This document shows, piece by piece, positions 1 to 8,341 of a DNA stretch of 64,000 bases; the first letter of the stretch is position 1, and each line of letters opens with the position of its first letter. The notes beneath the pieces were generated by a model. That model was not told where the DNA came from, searched no databases, and saw nothing but the letters and a program-made list of their open reading frames with translations. The stretch lies in assembly GCF_000820045.1 (NCBI RefSeq), contig NZ_CDBJ01000042.1, positions 164,512 to 228,511 on the forward strand, in the 5' to 3' direction. The position numbers and the translations under genes were made by a program. Source of the DNA: Aeromonas rivuli (GTDB lineage Bacteria; Pseudomonadota; Gammaproteobacteria; Enterobacterales; Aeromonadaceae).

Positions 1-635
1 CCGAGAGTCTCCTTGAAAGCGGCGATCTGGTTGTTCTCACACCCCAGCCCGACCACCAGCACCCCCCCCGAATTGGGGTGATGCACCAGGTTTTGCAGCA
101 GGGTGCGGGTGTTGAGGTGATCCTGGCCGAGCTGGGAGCAGCCATATTGGTGGCTAAAGAGCTGTATTCCATCGATATGGCTGAGATCGCACTCCCGCTC
201 GAGGCGCTGCTTCATCTGTTTGGCTAGGGCATTGACGCAGCCCACGGTCGGCAAGATCCACAGTTCATTGCGAATACCGACCTGACCATCCTGGCGGCGA
301 TAGAGCTGGATCGCCCTGTCCGGCAGCGAGGTGCTGACCTCTGTCAGTTCAGGTTGATAGCTGTACTCGTCCAGGTCGTTGAGGTTGGTGGCCAGATTAT
401 GGTGATGAATGTGCTCCCCCTGAGCAATGGCCTGGGTGGCATGGCCGATGGGCAGACCGTACTTGATGATCTGGTCACCTTCGGCCAGAGGAGCCAGCGC
501 TATCTTGTGGCCACGGGCGAGGGGCAGCCCCAGAGTGAACGCTATCCCCTGGTACTCGATGACCTCACCGGCGTCGAGGTCGCGCAGGCTGACCAGCACA
601 TTGTCGGCGGGATGGATACGGATGACGGCTTGCAT
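1..635 (-). CDS. uxaA: Altronate dehydratase UxaA (N-terminal part, runs off window)
   Basis: UxaA dehydrates D-altronate to 2-keto-3-deoxygluconate in the galacturonate branch of cytoplasmic hexuronate catabolism. The frame read from ATG at 635 starts MQAVIRIHPADN and keeps family signatures such as KYGLPIGHA, ELWILPTVGCVN and HQYGCSQLG, close to E. coli UxaA as I recall it. About 211 residues are inside the window and the C-terminal half lies beyond the left edge. It starts 9 nt after the uxaB stop, so it is the last seen gene of a uxaC-uxaB-uxaA operon. E. coli instead has uxaCA together and uxaB apart. Identification is secure; only completeness is unknown. Confidence 0.93.
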   Translation of the reverse strand, partial: MQAVIRIHPADNVLVSLRDLDAGEVIEYQGIAFTLGLPLARGHKIALAPLAEGDQIIKYGLPIGHATQAIAQGEHIHHHNLATNLNDLDEYSYQPELTEVSTSLPDRAIQLYRRQDGQVGIRNELWILPTVGCVNALAKQMKQRLERECDLSHIDGIQLFSHQYGCSQLGQDHLNTRTLLQNLVHHPNSGGVLVVGLGCENNQIAAFKETL

Positions 636-644
636 GTTGGCTCC

Positions 645-2108
645 TCAGCAGCAGGTGGCCAGCGCCGTGCGCAGCCCCTGCTCACGAATGCGGGTCAGAC
701 AGTGATCGACGCGCTCGACCAGACCGGGGATCTCACACAGTGACTGGCCCCAGTGAGCTGTGTTGCCGAGGATCTCGCGCACCAGTTCATGCTGGGCCAG
801 TTCGCCGCGCTCGACCGCCGGCCAGAGGCGGGCATAGGCATCGAGCCAGGGCTGGTCGTCTTGCAGCGGATACGCCTCGCCATCACGCTTGCCGCGATAA
901 AATGCCAGCAAGGCAGCCAGTGCGAAGCTCAGTCGCGGCGGCAAGCCCCCTTGCTGTTGCTGGTAGCCGAGCAGCTGCGGCAGCAGGCGAGTGCGGAACT
1001 TGGTCATGCCGTTCAAGGCGATGGCGAGCAGCTGATGCTTGATGAAGGGGTTGCGAAAACGACTCTGCACATCGCGGGCAAAGGAGATGAGTTCATCCTT
1101 GGGCAAATCCAGGGTCGGCACTATCTCATCGAACATGATGCGCTGAACGAACTCGCCCACCTGCTCATCCATCATGGCCTCGCCCACCGTATCCAGACCC
1201 GCCAGGAAGGCGACCGGCACTAGGGCGGTGTGAGCGCCATTGAGGATGGCGACCTTGCGCTCCTTGTAAGGCTTGATGTCGGAGACGATGCGGATGTTGA
1301 GGGCCTGTTCGGCAGGCAGCTGGTCGAGACAGAGCGCCTGTTTGAGCCACTCAGGCCCCTGAATGACCAGCAGATAGAAGTGTTCGGCGGTGACCACGAA
1401 TTGATCCTGATAGCCAAACTGCCCCTGCAGCTCGGCATGCTCGTCCCGGGGGAAACCGGTGACGATGCGATCCACCAGGGTCGAGCAGAAGGTATTGTGC
1501 TCGCGCAGCCAGGTCTGGAAGGCAAACGGCAACTGCCACTGCTCGGCATAACGCAGCACCAGCTCGCGCAGCGCCTCGCCGTTGTAGTCGATGAGCTCGC
1601 AGGGCAGCAGCACCCAGCCCTTGTCGGCGGCGCCCTCAAAATGGGTGAAGCGCTCGAACAAGAGGCGGGTCAGCTTGGCCGGGAAGCTGGTGGGGGGCGC
1701 ATCGGTCAGTGTGTCATCGGCGTGGTAGCTGATGCCCGCTTCGGTGGTGTTGGAGAACATGAAGCGGATCTGCGGGTCGCGGGCCAGGGCCAGCACCTTG
1801 TCGAACTGGCGATAGCAGTTGAGCTCGTGGTTGACGCTGCGGATCAGGCGCTGGGTGCTGACGGCATTGCCTGACTCATCCAGACCGCGAATGACGGTGG
1901 TATAGAGACCATCCTGGGTGCTCAGGCTGGGCGGCAAATCGCTGTCGATGGGACGCACTATCACCACACCGGCATTGAGGGGGGTGTGCTCGTTGAGCAG
2001 GTCCAGTTGCCAGTCGATGAAGGCGCGCAGGAAGTTCCCCTCGCCAAACTGGATCACGCGGTTCGGATACTGGGCCCCCGGGAAGGCGTCACGATTCAGG
2101 CGTTGCAT
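645..2108 (-). CDS. uxaB: Tagaturonate reductase (altronate oxidoreductase) UxaB
   Basis: NADH-dependent reduction of D-tagaturonate to D-altronate. The protein (487 aa) begins [17 protein letters not shown] and carries [13 protein letters not shown], the mannitol-dehydrogenase-family nucleotide-binding segment, near the N-terminus. A six-residue longer frame starts at 2126, but ATG 2108 has an upstream AGGA and matches the E. coli N-terminus (MKTLNRRDFPGAQYP), so I prefer 2108. It lies between uxaC (123-nt gap) and uxaA (9-nt gap) in one operon. A short GGGGGC/GCCCCC hairpin at 2127-2141 lies just upstream of the start. Confidence 0.95.
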   Translation of the reverse strand: MQRLNRDAFPGAQYPNRVIQFGEGNFLRAFIDWQLDLLNEHTPLNAGVVIVRPIDSDLPPSLSTQDGLYTTVIRGLDESGNAVSTQRLIRSVNHELNCYRQFDKVLALARDPQIRFMFSNTTEAGISYHADDTLTDAPPTSFPAKLTRLLFERFTHFEGAADKGWVLLPCELIDYNGEALRELVLRYAEQWQLPFAFQTWLREHNTFCSTLVDRIVTGFPRDEHAELQGQFGYQDQFVVTAEHFYLLVIQGPEWLKQALCLDQLPAEQALNIRIVSDIKPYKERKVAILNGAHTALVPVAFLAGLDTVGEAMMDEQVGEFVQRIMFDEIVPTLDLPKDELISFARDVQSRFRNPFIKHQLLAIALNGMTKFRTRLLPQLLGYQQQQGGLPPRLSFALAALLAFYRGKRDGEAYPLQDDQPWLDAYARLWPAVERGELAQHELVREILGNTAHWGQSLCEIPGLVERVDHCLTRIREQGLRTALATCC

Positions 2109-2231
2109 CTTATTGTCGTTCCTCATGGGGGCCTGGCCCCCAGTTATGCGTTAGGTGGTATGAGCGCGGCGCGGTTTGACTCGAATGGGCGCCATTGGCG
2201 GCGAGGATGTTTCCCCCTCGCTCTGGTGTGG

Positions 2232-3644
2232 TCAGTTCAGCTCGATGGCGAAGTAGTCCCGGGCATTGTTAAAGCAGATGTTCTCTACCATGGCGCCGAG
2301 CAAGGCCAGATCGGCCGGGGCTTCTCCCTCGGCGACCCAGCGCCCAATCATGCGGCACAGGATGCGGCGGAAATATTCGTGACGGGTATAGGAGAGGAAG
2401 CTGCGGCTGTCGGTCAGCATGCCGACGAAGCGGCTGAGTAGGCCGAGCTGGGCAAGCTGGGTCAGCTGGCGCTCCATGCCATCTTTCTGATCGTTGAACC
2501 ACCAGCCGGATCCGAACTGCATCTTGCCGGGGATGTTGCCACCCTGGAAGTTGCCAATCATGGTGCCCAGCACCTCGTTGTCCCTCGGGTTGAGGCAGTA
2601 GAGGATGGTCTTGGGTAGTCGATCCTGGCTGTCCTGGGCATCGAGCAGTTTTGAGAGTGCCTTGGCCATGGGGGCGTCATTGATGGAGTCAAAGCCGGTG
2701 TCCGGCCCCAGGCTCAGCAGGCGGCGACTGTTGTTATTGCGCAGTGCCCCTATGTGGTACTGCTGCACCCAACCTCGCTGGTGATACTCAGCGGCCAGAT
2801 AGAGCAGCACGGCGGTCTTGAAGGCGGCGATATCGGCCAGCTCCAGGGTCTCACCCCGCAGACGGCGGGCCAGCATGATGTCGAGCTCCGCCTCGCTGGC
2901 CTGCCCGAACAGCACCTCATCCAGGGCGTGGTCGGCAATCTTGCAGCCGTGGGCGGCGAAGTGATCCAGTCGCAGGCCCAGGGCCCGAGTGAGATCGGCG
3001 AAGCGGAGGATCTCGACATCGCTGACCTGAGCCAGCTGCGCCAGATAGTCGGCGAAGCCATCGGCCTCTATGTTGAAGGCCTTGTCCGGGCGCCAGCTCG
3101 GCAGCACCTTGATGTCGAAGCTGCTGTCTGCCGCGATGACGGCGTGGTGGCGCAGATCGTCGACGGGGTCATCCGTGGTGCCCGCCATCTTGACGTTCAT
3201 CTGTTGCATTATGCCGCGAGCCGAGAAGTCGGGCTGGGCCAGCTTGTCGTTGCAAAAATCCCACACTTCCCGCGCCGTTTGCGGCCCCAACAGGGAGCCG
3301 GTCAGACCGAAGGGCCGTTTGAGTTCGAGGTGAGTCCAGTGATAGAGGGGATTACCGATGGTCTGGGGCACTGTGTCGGCCCAGGCCTCGAACTTGGCGT
3401 AGTCGTCGGCCCCCCCGGTGCAGAAACGTTCATCAACCCCGTTGGAGCGCATGGCTCGCCACTTGTAGTGGTCGCCCTTGAGCCAGACTTCGTACAGGTT
3501 CGCGAAGCTGTGGTTCTCGGCAATCAGGGCAGGGGGGAGGTGACAGTGATAGTCGAAGATCGGCTGGTCGGCGGCGAAGCCATGATAAAGCTGGCGAGAG
3601 AATTCGGTATCCAGCAGAAAGTCATCGGTCATGAAGGCGGTCAT
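2232..3644 (-). CDS. uxaC: Glucuronate/galacturonate isomerase UxaC
   Basis: Isomerises D-glucuronate to fructuronate and D-galacturonate to tagaturonate, the first cytoplasmic step of hexuronate use. The 470-aa product has the amidohydrolase-like motif FDYHCHLPP near residue 30 and the family stretches [13 protein letters not shown] and [14 protein letters not shown]. The frame stays open to 3716, but ATG 3644 ([15 protein letters not shown]) has CGGAG 9-10 nt upstream and matches the E. coli start. It is the first gene of the leftward uxaCBA operon. An ExuR-type operator lies 39 nt upstream of the start codon. Confidence 0.96.
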   Translation of the reverse strand: MTAFMTDDFLLDTEFSRQLYHGFAADQPIFDYHCHLPPALIAENHSFANLYEVWLKGDHYKWRAMRSNGVDERFCTGGADDYAKFEAWADTVPQTIGNPLYHWTHLELKRPFGLTGSLLGPQTAREVWDFCNDKLAQPDFSARGIMQQMNVKMAGTTDDPVDDLRHHAVIAADSSFDIKVLPSWRPDKAFNIEADGFADYLAQLAQVSDVEILRFADLTRALGLRLDHFAAHGCKIADHALDEVLFGQASEAELDIMLARRLRGETLELADIAAFKTAVLLYLAAEYHQRGWVQQYHIGALRNNNSRRLLSLGPDTGFDSINDAPMAKALSKLLDAQDSQDRLPKTILYCLNPRDNEVLGTMIGNFQGGNIPGKMQFGSGWWFNDQKDGMERQLTQLAQLGLLSRFVGMLTDSRSFLSYTRHEYFRRILCRMIGRWVAEGEAPADLALLGAMVENICFNNARDYFAIELN

Positions 3645-3682
3645 TCGGCTTGCTCCGTACGAGGGATCTCGATGAATGGAAT

Positions 3683-3698
3683 AGTTGTTGGACCAATT
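3683..3698 (-). promoter_or_regulatory. Candidate ExuR operator upstream of uxaC
   Basis: Read on the minus strand the site is AATTGGTCCAACAACT. It shares AATTGGTNNAACA with the sites at 3959-3974 and 6977-6992, and resembles the ExuR/UxuR consensus AAATTGGTATACCAATTT recalled for E. coli. It lies 39 nt upstream of the uxaC start, where a repressor would block transcription. Confidence 0.65.
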
Positions 3699-3936
3699 AT
3701 TCGCCTTGCCAGACATCTCGTCTAGTCACCTTGACGCAAAAATACCAGCCAGGTCACAAAATAATCCTTTTCAAGAAAAATGGGCTCTCATTGAGGCTTG
3801 TTCGGGTTTTTTACGCTGTGACCCTTGTGGGCGAAGCGCTGACAAAGGGGGATTTGGTGTCTGCCAACCGTTTTGGTGGCTCAAAATGTGACCCGTGTTG
3901 GGTTTGTGACAGCAAGATAGTGGGGTCTTCATTTTT

Positions 3937-3952
3937 TGTGATGGTTCTCAAT
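3937..3952. promoter_or_regulatory. Candidate CRP-binding site upstream of dctP
   Basis: TGTGATGGTTCTCAAT keeps TGTGA, a six-base spacer and TCA of the CRP consensus TGTGA-N6-TCACA (8 of 10 conserved bases). It lies about 120 nt upstream of dctP and next to the ExuR-type site, as expected for a catabolite-controlled carbon-source operon. Inference from motif only. Confidence 0.45.
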
Positions 3953-3958
3953 ATTCAT

Positions 3959-3974
3959 AGATGTTATACCAATT
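3959..3974 (-). promoter_or_regulatory. Candidate ExuR operator upstream of dctPQM
   Basis: The minus-strand reading AATTGGTATAACATCT differs from the site before exuR only in its last bases. It lies about 95 nt upstream of dctP, which suggests the TRAP transporter belongs to the ExuR regulon and imports a hexuronate. Confidence 0.7.
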
Positions 3975-4068
3975 ACAGTTAGCCCCACAAAGATGTAGGA
4001 CATTAAGACTGACTCCTCAGGGAAGAGGTCTAGCAGATAACAACACACACACTTGAGGTCCCGCTCCA

Positions 4069-5058
4069 ATGAAAATGAAAACTCTTGCTGTCGCGATGCT
4101 GATGGCCGCCCCGCTGACCCTGGCTGCGTTCTCTTCCCATGCCATGGACAAGGTCACCCTGAAGCTGGCTCATAACCTGGATACCAACCATGTGGTTCAC
4201 CAGGCTCTGGCCGAGATGGCCAAGGAGATCAGCACCGCCTCCGACGGCAAGATGAAACTGCGTATTTATCCGGGTGGCCAGATGGGTGGCCCGCGTGAAA
4301 CCCTTGAGCTGCTGCAAAATGGCGCCCTTGACATGACCAAGGCGAGCGCCAGCGAGATGGAGCCCTTCTCGCCCGCCTTCTCCATCTTCAGCCTGCCTTA
4401 TCTGTTCAAGGATCAAGCCCACTTCAACAAGGTGATTTATGGTCCGGTCGGCCATGCCATGATGGCCGAGACCCATGACAAGGGATTCATCTCCATCGCC
4501 GCTTATGTGGCGGGCACCCGCAGCTTCTATGCCAACAAGCCAATCCAGACTCCGGCCGACATGAAGGGCATGAAGATCCGGGTTGTCGCCACGCCGACCA
4601 CCATCAAGTTGATCGAACTGCTCGGCGCGGCGCCGGCGCCCATCCCGTTTGGTGAGGTTTATACCGCACTGCAACAGGGCGTCATCGATGGTGCCGAGAA
4701 CAACGAACCCTCCTATGTGCAGACTCGTCACGTCGAGGTCGCCAAGTTCTACGCCGAAGATGAGCACACCTCGGTACCCGACTTTCTGGTGATCTCCACC
4801 AAGGTGTGGGACAAGCTCTCCGATGAGCAGAAGCAGATCCTAGAAACCGCGGCCAAACACTCCGAAACCTTCGAGCAAGCGCTGTGGGACAAGGAAGTCG
4901 TGGCCTCTCGCAAACAGGCAACCGAGGCCGGAGCCACCTTTATCAAGGTCGACAAAGAGGCTTTCCGTACCGCGCTGGCGCCCCTGTACGATGACTTCCG
5001 CAAGGATCCGGTGCGCGGTGAGTGGCTCAGCAAGATCGAGAACGAAGTCGCTCAGTAA
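4069..5058 (+). CDS. dctP: TRAP transporter solute-binding protein, DctP family (probable hexuronate)
   Basis: Periplasmic receptor of a tripartite ATP-independent transporter. The 329-aa protein has an export signal (MKMKTLAVAMLM..., AXA-type cleavage near residue 25). It then shows the DctP fold, including GGQMGGPRETLELLQNG, the ligand-arginine region GMKIRVV and GVIDGAENN. A GAGG lies 11 nt upstream of ATG 4069. It is followed at once by the small and large permease genes. Substrate is inferred: the ExuR-type operator upstream and the adjacent uxaCBA and exuR genes point to glucuronate or galacturonate, replacing an ExuT-type carrier, which is not seen here. Confidence 0.92.
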   Translation: MKMKTLAVAMLMAAPLTLAAFSSHAMDKVTLKLAHNLDTNHVVHQALAEMAKEISTASDGKMKLRIYPGGQMGGPRETLELLQNGALDMTKASASEMEPFSPAFSIFSLPYLFKDQAHFNKVIYGPVGHAMMAETHDKGFISIAAYVAGTRSFYANKPIQTPADMKGMKIRVVATPTTIKLIELLGAAPAPIPFGEVYTALQQGVIDGAENNEPSYVQTRHVEVAKFYAEDEHTSVPDFLVISTKVWDKLSDEQKQILETAAKHSETFEQALWDKEVVASRKQATEAGATFIKVDKEAFRTALAPLYDDFRKDPVRGEWLSKIENEVAQ

Positions 5059-5103
5059 CTATAAGGAGAGGGCGGCCCTGGCCGCTCTCTCGGGAGAATT
5101 GCA

Positions 5104-5625
5104 ATGCGTCTTGAAAAGTTCAAGCGACCAGTCGACAAGTTGCTCGCCGGGTTCACCGTCACCGTGATGGCCATGCTGGTGGTCTGTGTGGTCTGGCAGG
5201 TATTCAGCCGTTACGTGCTGTCGCAACCCAGCACCATGACCGATGAAGTAGCTCGTTTCAGCATGATTTGGGTGGGGCTGCTGGGCGCCGCCTATGCCAC
5301 CGGCAAGCGCCGTCATCTCAGCATCGATCTGTTCGTCTCCAACCTGCAGGGAGCCCCCAAGCTCATCAACCAGCTGTTCGTGGATCTCTGCGTGCTGCTG
5401 TTTGCCGGCAGTGCCATGGTATGGGGCGGTCTGACCCTGGTGACCAAGGTTTACAGCACGGGCCAGGTGTCTCCGGCCATGCAGTTGCCGATGGCCTATG
5501 TCTATGTGGTGTTGCCTCTGAGCGGTCTCATCATCAGCTATTACTGCGTGCTCTACATACTGGAGACACTGCTCGACAGTCTGTCTCCGGTGCCCACTCT
5601 TGCCCCCTCAGAGGAGAATATCTGA
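5104..5625 (+). CDS. dctQ: TRAP transporter small permease subunit DctQ
   Basis: Small membrane subunit of the TRAP transporter (173 aa). It shows four hydrophobic segments and the family core VVWQVFSRYVLSQPSTMTDEVAR followed by GLLGAAYATGKRRHLSIDL. It starts 45 nt after dctP, and its stop overlaps the dctM start (TGATG at 5623-5627), so translation of the two permease subunits is probably coupled. DctQ pairs with DctM to accept ligand from DctP. Confidence 0.93.
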   Translation: MRLEKFKRPVDKLLAGFTVTVMAMLVVCVVWQVFSRYVLSQPSTMTDEVARFSMIWVGLLGAAYATGKRRHLSIDLFVSNLQGAPKLINQLFVDLCVLLFAGSAMVWGGLTLVTKVYSTGQVSPAMQLPMAYVYVVLPLSGLIISYYCVLYILETLLDSLSPVPTLAPSEENI

Positions 5626-6926
5626 TGGATTGGACCATAGCGCTGGTCATGTTCGGCTCCTTCTTCGTGCTGGTGTTCGCGGGCGTGCCCATCTCCTTCT
5701 CCATCGGTCTGGCGACCCTGGCTTCCGGCCTGATGATGCTGCCGTTGGAAACCATATTGGCGGTGATCGGCCAGAAGATGGCAACCGGCCTCGACAGCTT
5801 CTCCCTGCTGGCGATCCCCTTCTTTATTCTGGCGGGTACTCTGATGAACTGCGGCGGCATCGCCCAGCGCCTCATCAACTTCTCCCAGATCCTGGTCGGC
5901 CGTATGCCGGGCTCCCTCGGCCATGTCAATGTCATGGCCAACATGTTGTTTGGCTCCATCTCCGGCTCTGCGGTTGCAGCCGCGGCAGCGGTGGGGGGCA
6001 CCATGGCGCCCATGCAGAAGAAGGCGGGCTATGACCCGGCTTACTCTGCAGCCATCAACGTCACCTCCTGCATCACCGGCCTGCTGATCCCGCCCTCCAA
6101 CGTGCTGATCATCTATGCCCTGACCGCGGGCGGCATCTCGGTGGCGACCCTGTTCATGGCAGGCTACCTTCCCGGCATCCTGATGGGGGTCAGCATCATG
6201 GCGGTGGGGACCTTCATCGCCAAGCGCCGTGGTTATCCGATGGCGGAGCGGCCCACCCTCGCCGTTGCCCTGCGTGCCTTCTGGGATGCCATTCCCAGCC
6301 TGCTGCTGGTGGTGGTGGTCATGGGTGGCATCCTCGGTGGTATCTTCACCGCCACCGAAGCCTCTGCCATCGCCGTGGTTTACACCCTGGTGTTGTCGGT
6401 AGGGATCTACCGTGAGGTCAAACTCAAGGACTTGCCAGGCATCATGCTCGACTCCGTCATCACCACCGCCATAGTGTTGCTGCTGATCGGTATCTCGGTG
6501 GGCATGTCCTGGGCCATGACCAATGCGGACATCCCTTACACCATCAGCGATGCCCTGATGAATGTGTCTGATAACCCGCTGGTTATCCTGCTCATCATCA
6601 ACATCATCCTGCTGATCGTCGGTGTCTTCATGGACATGACCCCGGCGGTGCTGATCTTCACCCCCATTTTCCTGCCGATCGTGACCGAGCTGGGCATGGA
6701 TCCGGTGCATTTCGGCATCATGATGATCTTCAACCTCTGTATCGGACTCTGTACACCGCCGGTCGGCAGTGCCCTGTTCGTTGGCTGCTCCGTCTCCGGA
6801 GTCAAGCTGCAATCCCTCATCAAGCCCATGCTGCCCTTCTTCTTCGTGCTGCTGTTGAGTCTGATGGCGGTGACCTATATACCGTCCTTGAGCCTCTTCT
6901 TGCCGGGCCTGTTCGGCATGCATTGA
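5625..6926 (+). CDS. dctM: TRAP transporter large permease subunit DctM
   Basis: Large, ion-coupled membrane subunit of the TRAP transporter. From ATG 5625 it is 433 aa, the usual DctM length, and is almost wholly hydrophobic. Family signatures include LDSFSLLAIPFFILAGTLM, SGSAVAAAAAVGG and the C-terminal NLCIGLCTPPVGSALF. The frame remains open far upstream through dctQ, but the overlapping TGATG start gives the correct N-terminus MDWTIALVMFG. It closes the dctPQM operon and is followed by a hairpin at 6937-6970. Confidence 0.95.
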   Translation: MDWTIALVMFGSFFVLVFAGVPISFSIGLATLASGLMMLPLETILAVIGQKMATGLDSFSLLAIPFFILAGTLMNCGGIAQRLINFSQILVGRMPGSLGHVNVMANMLFGSISGSAVAAAAAVGGTMAPMQKKAGYDPAYSAAINVTSCITGLLIPPSNVLIIYALTAGGISVATLFMAGYLPGILMGVSIMAVGTFIAKRRGYPMAERPTLAVALRAFWDAIPSLLLVVVVMGGILGGIFTATEASAIAVVYTLVLSVGIYREVKLKDLPGIMLDSVITTAIVLLLIGISVGMSWAMTNADIPYTISDALMNVSDNPLVILLIINIILLIVGVFMDMTPAVLIFTPIFLPIVTELGMDPVHFGIMMIFNLCIGLCTPPVGSALFVGCSVSGVKLQSLIKPMLPFFFVLLLSLMAVTYIPSLSLFLPGLFGMH

Positions 6927-6936
6927 TACATGTGCT

Positions 6937-6970
6937 GAACAGGTGAGCCTCTGGCTCATCTGTTCATTTT
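6937..6970 (+). terminator. Probable terminator after dctM
   Basis: TGAACA and TGAGCC pair with GGCTCA and TGTTCA around a TCT loop, followed by TTTT. It lies just before the ExuR-type site and separates the transporter operon from exuR. Confidence 0.6.
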
Positions 6971-6976
6971 GAGTTA

Positions 6977-6992
6977 AATTGGTATAACAAGT
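6977..6992 (+). promoter_or_regulatory. Candidate ExuR operator upstream of exuR (autoregulation)
   Basis: AATTGGTATAACAAGT is the best match of the three shared operators. It lies about 60 nt before the exuR start. A perfect 8-bp hairpin (CGCCGGGC / GCCCGGCG, 6999-7019) follows it in the leader and could affect readthrough from dctM or mRNA stability. Confidence 0.7.
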
Positions 6993-7050
6993 TATCACCG
7001 CCGGGCGTAATGCCCGGCGCTTGCAGCAAAGAGGCCAAGGTGTGAGTGAC

Positions 7051-7836
7051 ATGAATGTGGATGTCTTCGAGTCAAAACGGCTCTATCAGAAAGTCGCCGC
7101 CGAGCTGAAACAACGGATTGCCAGTCAGCGCTACAAGGTCGGTGAACGGCTGCCGGCGGAGCGACTCATTGCCGAGGAGATGGAGGTGAGCCGTACCGTG
7201 GTGCGCGAAGCCATCATCATGCTGGAAGTGGAAGGCTTGGTTGCTGTGCAAAAGGGCTCCGGCATTCATGTCATCGCCCAGGAGAGCCAGAGTGCCGTGT
7301 CAGCGCCGACTCTGGACGATGCCTTGTTGACCGCAGGCCCCTTCGAACTGTTGCAAGCCCGCCAGTTGCTGGAGAGCAATATCGCCGAGTTTGCCGCAAC
7401 CCAGGTGACCAAGCAGGACATCATGGAGCTGCTCAAGATCCAGGCGCTGGCCCGCAATGAGGACAGGGCCCGCGATTCTGAATGGGACAAGCAGTTTCAC
7501 ATTCAGGTGGCCAAGGCGACGCAAAACTCGGTGCTGGTGATCCTGACCGAGCAACTCTGGCTGCACCGCGAGCGCAACCCCTATTGGCGCAAGCTGCATG
7601 AACACATCGACGACAAGGCCATCGCCAGCTGGTGTGACGATCACGATCAGATCCTCAAGGCCTTGATGCGAAAAGATCCCCAGGCGGCCAAACTCGCCAT
7701 GTGGCAGCATCTGGAGAACACCAAACAGATGCTGTTCCAGGCCACCACCTTCGACGATGAGATGAACGACGACCGTTATCTTTTCTCCGAAAATCCCGTG
7801 GTGCATCTGGTGATGAACGAGGTGGTCAACGAGTAG
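7051..7836 (+). CDS. exuR: GntR/FadR-family hexuronate repressor ExuR
   Basis: Transcriptional repressor of hexuronate transport and catabolism. An N-terminal winged helix ([14 protein letters not shown]..., [18 protein letters not shown]..., KGSGIHV) is followed by an FCD effector domain with [20 protein letters not shown] and [13 protein letters not shown]. These match E. coli ExuR better than UxuR from memory, for example VTKQDIM and ENPVVHL. ATG 7051 has AAGG 10 nt upstream. GTG 7042, with GAGG 7 nt upstream, is an equally usable start and adds three residues. It sits beside its predicted targets dctPQM and uxaCBA. Confidence 0.93.
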   Translation: MNVDVFESKRLYQKVAAELKQRIASQRYKVGERLPAERLIAEEMEVSRTVVREAIIMLEVEGLVAVQKGSGIHVIAQESQSAVSAPTLDDALLTAGPFELLQARQLLESNIAEFAATQVTKQDIMELLKIQALARNEDRARDSEWDKQFHIQVAKATQNSVLVILTEQLWLHRERNPYWRKLHEHIDDKAIASWCDDHDQILKALMRKDPQAAKLAMWQHLENTKQMLFQATTFDDEMNDDRYLFSENPVVHLVMNEVVNE

Positions 7837-7874
7837 CAACAGATAGCGGTTGTGAACGACTGCCAACGAGAGAG

Positions 7875-7900
7875 CCCGCTAGCCTGCTAGCGGGTTTTTT
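7875..7900 (+). terminator. Intrinsic terminator after exuR
   Basis: CCCGCTAG pairs perfectly with CTAGCGGG around a CCTG loop, followed by six T. It lies 38 nt after the exuR stop. Confidence 0.9.
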
Positions 7901-8284
7901 ATGTCTGAGGGATGAGGACTGGGCAAGGATACCATCGAGCTGTCTGACGTCATGAGTCAGGTCGCCTGTCAGCCAGCGCCACATTGGGATCTTGTATCCA
8001 TCCCGCCGTGGGTCAGGGAAGGGACAGGTACGCATTGCAGCAGGTGGTGAAGCGGCTGGGAGAGCGGTTTTCTCCTCGCAGCCGAAACCGTTGAAGCTGA
8101 ATGCCTGGTCCATCAGCTGGCCTTCCTCGATTGAGGATGACATCACTCTGTTGAGGCGGGGGAAAGGCGGTGTCATTGAACGGCTCAATCCCATTCATCG
8201 CACATAGGCACCATGGTGAGCATGGTTGCATGTGTGATGGCTGGCTCCCAAGGGATGGCGCTGTGGGAGGCGGGGTGAGGGTAT
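7901..8284. other. Gene-free stretch between exuR and the second purA
   Basis: I see no supported gene in this 384-base stretch. Two overlapping open frames, one per strand and about 70-120 codons, have no recognisable family and no good ribosome site. The only structure noticed is a small inverted repeat CTGAC-N7-GTCAG near 7940. Confidence 0.6.
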
Positions 8285-8312
8285 AAAAAAACCGACACCC
8301 GGAGGTGTCGGT
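8285..8312 (-). terminator. Intrinsic terminator of the minus-strand purA-like gene
   Basis: ACCGACACC pairs with GGTGTCGGT (8291-8299 with 8304-8312). On the minus strand the stem is followed by a run of T (the A-run at 8285-8290). It lies about 30 nt past the purA-like stop codon. Confidence 0.85.
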
Positions 8313-8341
8313 TGTTGTCTTGCCAAGGGCGAGGGTGCGAC

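Larger units (their letters stand above)
3645..4068. other. Divergent regulatory region uxaC / dctP
   Basis: No gene is supported in these 424 bases. The stretch separates the leftward uxaCBA operon from the rightward TRAP operon. It holds two copies of an AATTGGTNNAACA motif (3683-3698 and 3959-3974) and a candidate CRP site (3937-3952). It is richer in A and T than its flanks. Short open frames here have no family resemblance. Confidence 0.75.

Noticed and set aside
5553..7052. 499-codon minus-strand frame opposite dctM
   Set aside because: Histidine-, glycine- and glutamine-rich antisense translation of a hydrophobic membrane protein gene; no ribosome site or family.
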